Origin: Agrypnia vestita | Lineage: Eukaryota > Arthropoda > Insecta > Trichoptera > Phryganeidae | Reading direction: 5' to 3' | Length of the DNA stretch: 64,000 bases | NCBI GenBank assembly: GCA_016648135.1 | Contig: JADDOH010023145.1 | Coordinates: 365,405 to 429,404 of the forward strand | In this document: positions 57,581 to 64,000 of the stretch, one piece after another | Numbering within the stretch: the first letter of the stretch is position 1 | Layout of the letters: each line of letters opens with the position of its first letter | The notes under the pieces: generated by a model | Database searches by the model: none | What the model saw: the letters and a program-made list of their open reading frames with translations, nothing else | Told to the model about the DNA's origin: nothing | Translations under genes and position numbers: made by a program

Positions 57581-58080
57581 ATTTCTACCATCATCCAGCA
57601 GCCGTTTCCAGCACGTAAGATTATACATCCCGAGTGGACAGGAAGAATCTGATTATCGAAATCCTTCATTCGAATTTTGTGAAGTCAACCTCTACCACTT
57701 GAGTCGTCGCCGGATCGTGTCTCCCAAGACTTAAGCTGTGAACCATTGTCATCATCTACATCGAGAGCCTGATCATCTTTCAACTTCGAAGTCAACACCG
57801 CAGTTCCAGCCACATCGCCAGACTGCAGTAGCTGAAAAGAAGCCGTAGAAGACCCGACAAGACCACATATTTCCTGAAGAAGATGCTCAAGATTACCAAG
57901 TAAGCAATTACATAAAATTCATCAACGACTCCAAATAATAGATCAACCTTTTTCTTTTATCTACTATTTGTAAAATTTATTTTTATCAACATAATCAATT
58001 TTTTAAAAATTTTACAAATATCCCAGAAAATTTATACAAATTCTTAAACTTATTTATTTCGAAAGAGTGAAATTGAAGTA
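57581..58080 (+). other. retrotransposon 5' leader
   Basis: An untranslated leader between primer site and gag. No long frame or recognised packaging structure was identified. Confidence 0.55.
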
Positions 58081-59007
58081 ATGCCTAACGATATCAAAAT
58101 GGAAAACCAAGAAACTGTTAGCCTTAGCATCCTTATGAAGTTCATAATACCATTCAATGGAAGCCGAGAATTATTAATTCCGTTTATCATGAATTGTAAA
58201 AGGGCTTTTGACCTCGCAACTCCTCAACAACAACCTATTTTAATGTCATATATACTTTCTCAACTTACCGATAAAGCTCAAACCGCGTGTTCAAATAAGA
58301 TTATAGAAAAATTTGAAGATTTAAAAGATTATTTAACTAGAAATTTCGGTGATACAAAAACTCAAACACATCTTTTAACTGAATTGCAAAGCTGTCGTCA
58401 AAATAATCATGAAAATGTCGCTGCATATATGTTACGTATTGAAACTTGCATTAAAAATCTCAAAACCTCAATTAGTCAATCAACAACAAAAGAAGGCGAA
58501 TTAGAAGGTAGATACGCCGCAACAGACGATTTAGCATTACAGACTTTCATTTTAGGATTAAACCCTAAACTCTCAGAACATTTGCGCGCTAGAACACCTA
58601 ACACATTAAATGAAGCCTTTCAAATTTCTTTAGAAGAGGAAAAATTAATCAAACTGATAAACAATACAAGTAAAATGACGGTTTCTATTAAAAAATGTAA
58701 TATTTGTGGAAAAAATGGACATCTATCTATTAATTGCTATAAGAGAAAAGATAACCATCCGCAAAAGGTATTCAACTTCACTCCTAGAAACAATAATAAT
58801 AACCAAAACAATTATGGTAATAGTAACCATAATAATAATTATAATAAGAAAATGTGTAATTTTTGTAAGAAGCCTGGTCATTTAATACAGGACTGCTTCA
58901 AGAAAGATCCTTCAAAAAGGGAAAAATATTTAAACAAAAATAAAACTGCTCAGATCAACCATTTAAACTTAAAGGGATCCACGTTGTGCATCGCAACGAT
59001 GGAGTAG
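58081..59007 (+). CDS. gag: gypsy-type Gag polyprotein (308 aa)
   Basis: An intact frame from ATG 58081 to TAG 59005-59007. Residues ~20-190 form the capsid-like helical region (IPFNGSRELLIPFIMNCKRA near the start). The nucleocapsid has two C-x2-C-x4-H-x4-C knuckles (CNICGKNGHLSINC at residues 206-219 and CNFCKKPGHLIQDC at 259-272), separated by an asparagine-rich linker. It would package element RNA into virus-like particles in the cytoplasm. pol follows in the -1 frame with a 7-base slippery site near the end. The frame is fully open although pol is broken, so the copy is not very old. Confidence 0.9.
   Translation: MPNDIKMENQETVSLSILMKFIIPFNGSRELLIPFIMNCKRAFDLATPQQQPILMSYILSQLTDKAQTACSNKIIEKFEDLKDYLTRNFGDTKTQTHLLTELQSCRQNNHENVAAYMLRIETCIKNLKTSISQSTTKEGELEGRYAATDDLALQTFILGLNPKLSEHLRARTPNTLNEAFQISLEEEKLIKLINNTSKMTVSIKKCNICGKNGHLSINCYKRKDNHPQKVFNFTPRNNNNNQNNYGNSNHNNNYNKKMCNFCKKPGHLIQDCFKKDPSKREKYLNKNKTAQINHLNLKGSTLCIATME
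58962..58998 (+). promoter_or_regulatory. candidate -1 ribosomal frameshift signal
   Basis: TTTAAAC (58962-58968) is in the right phase (T TTA AAC in the gag frame) for tandem slippage. Thirteen bases downstream, CGTTGTG CAT CGCAACG (58982-58998) can form a 7 bp hairpin with one G-U pair. The -1 frame is open from the slip site into the protease region. Together these fit known gag-pol frameshift sites. Confidence 0.7.
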
Positions 59008-59330
59008 ATAAAATCGATGTACATTCTTGTCTCTATCATATCAAATTTGATAGGAGATGCTTTAAAAACTTGCCTTACATAAAAATCAGATTCAATCAGA
59101 ATCATGATAATAAAATATATGATTTCCTAGTAGATACTGGAGCAGCAGTTTCACTAATATTAAGAGAAGTTTTAGACCAAAATAATTTATCAAAAATAAA
59201 TTCCCAAGAAAAAATTATAATTAATTTATTAGCAAAAGGGATACTGTCAGTGAAACAGATGGAACTATTAATCTTAAACTTTTTGATAAAATATATCATA
59301 AATTTCATGTTGTATCTAACATTAATTTAG
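58969..59330 (+). pseudogene. pol: pol, protease part
   Basis: Read in the -1 frame relative to gag, it carries the aspartic protease motif FLVDTGAAVSLI (Asp-Thr-Gly at 59133-59141). Homologous reading leaves this frame near 59243, where one base appears lost or two gained, and the local frame ends at 59330. The true continuation is in the third frame (see 59243-60942). Confidence 0.82.
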
Positions 59331-60942
59331 AATATGATGGAATATTTGGAAATGATTTTCTCTCATCAAATAAATCGGAAATAAACTTCGAATCAAACGA
59401 ACTAGTTATTGCGGAAAATATAAAAATCAAATTACAAAATGAAACGATAATTTATAAAATTAAACCTAGAACGGAAACATTTGTTAAAATCCATGTTAAT
59501 AATCCTGAAATTAAAGAAGGACTTATTCTAGATTTTGAAATAGCTAAAGGCATAAAGGTTTCCAATGCTTTAACAAAAGTCAACGAAAACGGAAAAGCAA
59601 TTATATCCATACTAAACACAACCGATAAGACTGTAAAAATACACTCATTCTCAACAACATTAGAATCTTGTGGTTTATATAAGATTACACAAAATAATGA
59701 TTCACACAATAACGCACACGATCGCGTTAATAAAATTAAAACATTAGTCAGAACGGAACACTTAAACCGCGAAGAAAAACACTCATTACTCAACGTATGT
59801 GAACAATTTGCTGACATTTTCTTCACTGAAGGAGATAAGTTATCTTGTACCACAGCCGTTGAACATAAAATCATTACAACACACGATACTCCAATACATA
59901 CAAAGACATATAGATATCCAGAAGCACACAAACAAGATGTCAATAAACAAATGGACAAAATGTTAAAACAAGGAATCATTAAACCTTCTACTAGTCCATA
60001 TTCGTCTCCTATTTGGGTTGTACCCAAAAAGTTAGATGCTAGTGGAGAGAAAAAATGGCGAATCGTTGTTGATTACAGAAAACTTAACGATGTAACTATC
60101 GGAGATGCTTATCCATTACCTAACATCACTGAAATATTAGATCAGCTAGGGAATAGCAAATATTTCACTACACTCGACTTAGTTTCAGGTTTTCACCAAA
60201 TAAAAATGAGCGAAAAAGATGGAATAAAAACAGCTTTTTCAATACAATCTGGCCATTACGAATATTCTCGCATGCTTTTTGGATTAAAGAACGCTCCCGC
60301 AACGTTTCAAAGATTAATGGATACAGTTTTAGCTGGACTCCAAGGAATAAAATGTTTCATTTACCTAGATGATATTGTAATTTACGCATGTTCTTTGAAA
60401 GACCATGAATAAAAATTAACCGAAGTATTTTCAAAGTTAAGAGAATATAATTTAAAAATTCAACCGGACAAATGCGAACTCTTGCGAAAAGAAGTAGGGT
60501 ATTTGGGACACGTCATTTCAAGTGAAGGTGTTACCCCTAATCCAGAAAAAACTATAGTTGTGAAAAATTACCCTATACCTAGAAATCCAAAAGAAATAAA
60601 ATCATTTTTAGAACTGATAGGATATTATCGGAAATTTATCGATAACTTCGCAAAATTATCTAAACCTTTAACTTCGTTATTAAAAAAAGATATTGAATTC
60701 AAATGGACCGAAACTCAACAAATCGCGTTTGAAACACTTAAAAATAAATTAATTTCGGCACCGATTCTTCAATATCCAGACTTTAAAAAACCGTTTATCC
60801 TAACGACAGATGCATCTAATTATGCAATTGGAGCAATACTTTCACAGGGAGAGATTGGAAAAGATCTACCTGTATGTTATGCATCTAGAACGTTAAATTG
60901 TTCAGAAGGAAACTATAATACAACAGAAAAGGAATTACACTT
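59243..60942 (+). pseudogene. pol: pol, reverse transcriptase and partial RNase H
   Basis: The frame is open from about 59243 to a stop at 60410-60412, then open again to the break. The reverse transcriptase includes IVVDYRKLND, YPLPNITEILDQLG, TLDLVSGFHQI, the FGLKNAPATFQ motif and the catalytic YLDDIV (60362-60379). The connection region has KCELLRKEVGYLGHVIS. RNase H begins with LTTDASNYAIGAIL near 60800 and continues to NTTEKEL, where homology ends at about 60942. The single in-frame TAA just after the catalytic core and the upstream frameshift inactivate it. Confidence 0.9.
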
Positions 60943-61440
60943 GGGCCTCGTATAACACGGTTTTATATAAGACTATTTTATATAACACGGATTAATAAAT
61001 TGGCATATTTTTTGTACAACACGCTTTTTATAACACGGTTTCAGAAAAATAAATGAATTAAATAACGATTGATTTGTAGATTGCGTCCATGACAGAACAT
61101 ACCATGAGTCATGATGATCTCACTGAGCATTTTGAGACTTTGAATGAAACAACCACAATTAATGACTCAGAAAGCAGTTGCAGCGAGGTAGCTACATGTT
61201 TCACATTAAAAACTATAAATGAGGGTTTGGAATTGGGTATAAAATTAGAAAAAAAATTTTTGAAAAGGATTCTATGATGGAAAGAAGTTCGAAATTCAAG
61301 AGGGAATTACGACAGATTTTGGAACCTTATAAAGAAATACGTAATCGTTTATACGCTAAAAGCAGACATCGCTTATTACCGATTCTTTGAAGTCTAAAAC
61401 CACAAGAAATTCAGAGCCCTCCTCCGATGATGAAAACTCA
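60943..61440 (+). mobile_element. Tigger/pogo-like DNA transposon fragment (internally deleted)
   Basis: Terminal-type DNA with the string TATAACACGG or close variants four times (60952-61044) is followed directly by a transposase C-terminus. The end of the DDE region and the element's right terminus were not found, so it is an internal-deletion derivative or a truncated copy. It ends the gypsy element abruptly. Confidence 0.6.
61089..61390 (+). pseudogene. Tigger/pogo-like transposase C-terminus, frameshifted
   Basis: The first frame (61089-61277) has FTLKTINEGLELGIKLEKKF. After a shift near 61268 it resumes as MMERSSKFKRELRQILEPYK and EIRNRLYAKSRHR to TGA at 61388-61390. This follows the L.TI.EGL.LA ... 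MERS.KFKRD...... PYREIY pattern at the end of Tigger-type transposases. The catalytic domain is missing. Confidence 0.65.
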
Positions 61441-61566
61441 CAACCGATGTTTTAATTTTTTTAACACTGACGCTATTTATGTTGTAGAACTCCATTATTT
61501 TAAATTCAAAAATAAAAAAAATCAAAACACGATTTTTTTCAGTTCAAATTTATTTTACCACACACA
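61441..61566. other. AT-rich junction sequence
   Basis: AT-rich DNA between the pogo-like and Penelope-like fragments, possibly the former's 3' end. Confidence 0.4.
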
Positions 61567-62040
61567 GCTGACTTGAGCTGTCTAATGGCTGAAATATTTA
61601 TGGACTATTTAGAAAACATTATATTAAACTCATTTTACACTAATAATATATGTTATTATTATAGATATGTTGATTACATTCTGATTTGTTGGACAGGATC
61701 CGTTAGACAACTTAATAAATTCTTAGAATATGTTAATTCTTTACATACCAATATTAAATTTACATTGGAACAAGAAGTTAACGGATCCCTTAATTTTTTA
61801 GATTGAACAATAAAAAGAGTAAATGGCAAACACCAATTCAGCATTTATAGAAAACCAACATATACAGATGTTACTATACATGCATTAAGTATGCATCCTT
61901 GGTCTCACAAATTAGCGGCATATAACTCGATGATACATAGATTACTAAACATTCCTTTAGAAAAAGAATCGTTTAACCAAGAATTAAACACAATCTTAAG
62001 AATAGCACACAGTAATGGTTTTAATCAAAATGTAATATTA
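61567..62040 (+). pseudogene. Penelope-like reverse transcriptase fragment
   Basis: The reading frame from about 61573 gives LSCLMAEIFMDYLENII, CYYYRYVDYILICWTGS (the RYVDD box, here RYVDY), FLEYVNSLHTNIKFTLEQEV and LNFLD. After a single TGA at 61804-61806 it continues as IYRKPTYTDVTIHALSMHPW. These are the C-terminal reverse transcriptase and thumb motifs of Penelope-like elements (RYVDD, IKFT.E, LPFLD, VYRKPT.T). The altered second Asp (D to Y) in the catalytic box and the stop show inactivation. The Harbinger element begins immediately after, at 62041, so it interrupts this fragment. Confidence 0.85.
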
Positions 62041-62523
62041 AGGGGGTATTTCACCATCTCCTTGTAAATCCTGATTAGCTGATATATCCAACTAAATCGC
62101 ATTTAAGTTTAAAAATCGATTTCACCACCTCTGATTATCGCAAAAAAAATGTAAATCACATTTAAATCGTGGTTAACGCTAATCAGAGGAAATAGCTCCG
62201 TTTATCCTGGTTAATCCTACATTTAAAAATGGCCGTCGCGCTTGCACTTGTTCTGGCAATTCAGCTGCCACTTTGTTTTGAAAACTATTTGTAATCGAAA
62301 TAACACGGCTATAACCTAAGATTTTATTTTAAGTTGGATTGGTATCTAATCAAAATACTACAATTAAAATTTATTATCGCGAGCACCAAGAAACATTATT
62401 CCGACACGACAACTTAACCTAGGCGACTTGCATTTCATTTGAATTTTGACAGACAGTTGAGATCGCAGTCTATATTCTGTGATCGCAGTTCGTCTCACGT
62501 TCTTCAAAAGATTAAAACTAAAT

Positions 62524-63885
62524 ATGGAGCTGATCCAAGATGTAGATGAAGAGATTGCAGAGGCAGTGGGAATATTACGAAGACAGCGAAGATTCCGACA
62601 CAGAGTCAACTACATGGAGAATCTGGATGATGTTGATTTTCGGTCAAGATTTTGGTTGACCAAGTTAGCCGTCAAACGCATTCACAATTTGATCAAAGAT
62701 AAAATTACACCCCGAACTACACGGTACGTAAATTCTTGCAAATATATCGATAATAATGTGTCAACGGCTTCCGTAGTGTAATGATCTATACATGTGAGTA
62801 GATTGTGAAAATAAAATGTTATGTATTTTGTTTTACAGCAATAAAGCCGTACCAACGATGAACAAAGTGTTTTTGACGTTGAGATATTATGCTACTCGCT
62901 CCTATCTCATATCTGCGGGTGATTTCAGCGGCGTCAGTAGATCTTCAGCATGTCGGTTTATCAAAGAAGTTAGTGAAGCCATAGCTTCGCTAGCTCCAAG
63001 TTTCATTGGTTGGCCCCGGGATCTTGGTCCATTAAAGCAAGGTTTCTATAATTTGGCTCGCTTCCCAAGGGTCATTGGAGCTATAGACTGCACACACGTT
63101 CCCATGACTCCAAGTTAGTATGCAAATATAAACGATTATCCTATTCATTGATACCTTCAAGGAAAAGCAATATTTTTATTTATTTATTTAGCAATTAACG
63201 CCCTATAGGTCTTTTACAACAGATAGGTAGAGAAAAAAAGTGATTGCAAGTTACATAAAATATATTAATGTAGGTATCTATTTCTATTTCAGGTGCAGAG
63301 GATGCTGAAGTTTACCGCAATATAAAAGGTGTTTACTCCATGAATGTCCAGGCAATCTGTGACGCCCGCCTCATCATCAGGGATATCGTTGCCCGCTGGC
63401 CAGGTTCCAGTCACGACCAAACCATATTTAACAATTCTGTCTTAAAAGCAAAGTTTGAGGTTGGACAGTTTACAAACTGTATATTGTTAGGTGACCGTGG
63501 TTACCAGAGCCAAACATATCTGTTTACTCCGTTAGCCCAAGTTAACATTCCAGCTGAGAACCTTTATAATGAGGCACAAATACGTAGTAGAAATGCAATT
63601 GAAAGATGTTTTGGTGTACGAAAAAGTAGGTTCCCTGTGCTACGAAGGCGCATCACATTGTCCAGTGCACGCGTTAAGCCAGTCATAGTGTCTTGCGCAG
63701 TGCTACACAATATGGCTATAATGGTGAATGATGAACACTTTGCATATGAAAGAGATGAAGCGTTTGAAATTGTTAACGAATTGCAAAATAATCATCCGGG
63801 CAATGATGATCCTAGAAGAAACCTTATTTTAGAATATTTCACTCCTCTCTTGAATAATTATAATAATAATGTAAATATCAATTAG
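62524..63885 (+). CDS. Harbinger transposase, HARBI1-like, three exons (355 aa)
   Basis: Exons 62524-62723, 62839-63113 and 63293-63885 join in frame at GT-AG introns (GTACGT...TTTTACAG and GTTAGT...TTTCAG), giving 1068 bases ending at TAG. The start is ATG 62524 (MELIQDVDEEIAEAVGILRR). The N-terminal half has FWLTKLAVKRIHNLIKDKI and a helix-turn-helix GDFSGVSRSSACRFI. The DDE nuclease shows the first Asp in AIDCTHV, the second in LLGDRGYQS and the Glu in RNAIERCFGVRK. Length and order equal typical HARBI1-like proteins (~350 aa). It has no stop or frameshift, so it may be functional. Harbinger elements usually also encode a Myb/MADF-like partner, not seen here. It could alternatively be a domesticated HARBI1 gene, but the adjoining terminus favours a transposon. 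Confidence 0.9.
62724..62838 (+). other. intron 1 of the Harbinger transposase
   Basis: 115 bases bounded by GTACGTAA and TTGTTTTACAG. Removing it joins an arginine codon split CG/C. Confidence 0.85.
63114..63292 (+). other. intron 2 of the Harbinger transposase
   Basis: 179 bases bounded by GTTAGTATG and TCTATTTCAG. Removing it joins a serine codon split A/GT and restores MTPSAEDAEVYRNIKGVYS. It contains a small (TTTA)n run near 63176-63190. Confidence 0.85.
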
Positions 63886-64000
63886 ATTAATATATTATTA
63901 TTATATTAATGGGCCTACCACACTCACAAGTATCACCACACTTTTGCATGCGCATGCCGGTTTGTAAACGGGGCACCGTGTGCAAAACACCAACTACACG
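63886..64000. other. Harbinger 3' region, truncated by the window
   Basis: Untranslated DNA after the transposase stop. A short GCATGCGCATGC palindrome lies at 63947-63958. The right terminal repeat must lie beyond 64000. Confidence 0.5.

Larger units (their letters stand above)
57002..60942 (+). mobile_element. gypsy-type LTR retrotransposon, 3'-truncated
   Basis: Order: LTR (57002-57557), tRNA-Leu-type primer site (57561-57580), leader, gag with two CCHC knuckles (58081-59007), protease, reverse transcriptase and the start of RNase H. The element stops abruptly near 60942 inside RNase H, where pogo-like DNA begins. Integrase, any further frame and the right LTR are missing. The reverse transcriptase is of Ty3/gypsy type (Metaviridae), and the zinc knuckles argue against an errantivirus. 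pol has a frameshift and a stop, so it is dead. Confidence 0.88.
62041..64000 (+). mobile_element. Harbinger (PIF-type) DNA transposon, right end outside window
   Basis: The left terminus AGGGGGTATTTCACCATCTC follows TTA at 62038-62040, the usual 3-base target, within a Penelope fragment. A subterminal palindrome (CTCTGATTA near 62140 and TAATCAGAG near 62192) lies ~150 bases in. The transposase gene occupies 62524-63885. The matching right terminus is not present before 64000. Confidence 0.8.

Noticed and set aside
57407..57652. 81-codon frame crossing the LTR end and primer site
   Set aside because: Runs over the LTR/primer junction, so it is not a plausible separate gene.
59452..60027. 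191-codon antisense frame
   Set aside because: Shadow of the gypsy pol sense strand, which has clear reverse transcriptase motifs.

Overview
The window is AT-rich eukaryotic DNA from an insect, most likely a lepidopteran. The evidence is two spliced exons of a sine oculis (Six1/2) homeobox gene, abundant short CCTAA-type and GTAGGTA-type strings, tRNA-derived SINEs, and LINE, mariner, Harbinger, Penelope and gypsy relics of insect type. The order-level call is inference from repeat style.

Host gene: two minus-strand exons are unambiguous. The first (46475-46602) encodes the end of the Six domain and homeodomain residues 1-9. The second (45248-45352) encodes homeodomain residues 10-44. They are joined by a 1.1 kb intron and splice in phase. 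No exon with the rest of the homeodomain was recognised at 1-45247, so most of the window's left two thirds is probably one very large intron, or 3' flank plus intron, of this gene. GC-richer non-coding blocks scattered through it are candidate regulatory DNA.

All other coding material is mobile-element derived. 1-32 kb: a Penelope fragment with inverted ends, a CR1/Jockey-type LINE, a pogo-like relic, an RTE-type LINE, SINEs, a nearly complete mariner (26344-27624) and a second mariner relic. 33-45 kb: several small inverted-repeat (MITE-like) elements, LINE 3' ends, hammerhead-like Penelope motifs and a third mariner relic. 46-56 kb: LINE copies, a 1.3 kb terminal-inverted-repeat element with another element nested in it that carries a piece of a MADF domain, and a hAT-like element with an exact 8 bp target duplication. 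57-64 kb is a chain of elements: a gypsy-type LTR retrotransposon (LTR, primer site, gag, a possible -1 frameshift signal, decayed pol) cut off inside RNase H, then a Tigger/pogo-like fragment, a Penelope reverse transcriptase fragment, and a Harbinger element with an apparently intact three-exon transposase that runs off the right end.

No rRNA, functional tRNA, CRISPR or prokaryotic feature was seen. Family assignments rest on motif recognition, without database searches.
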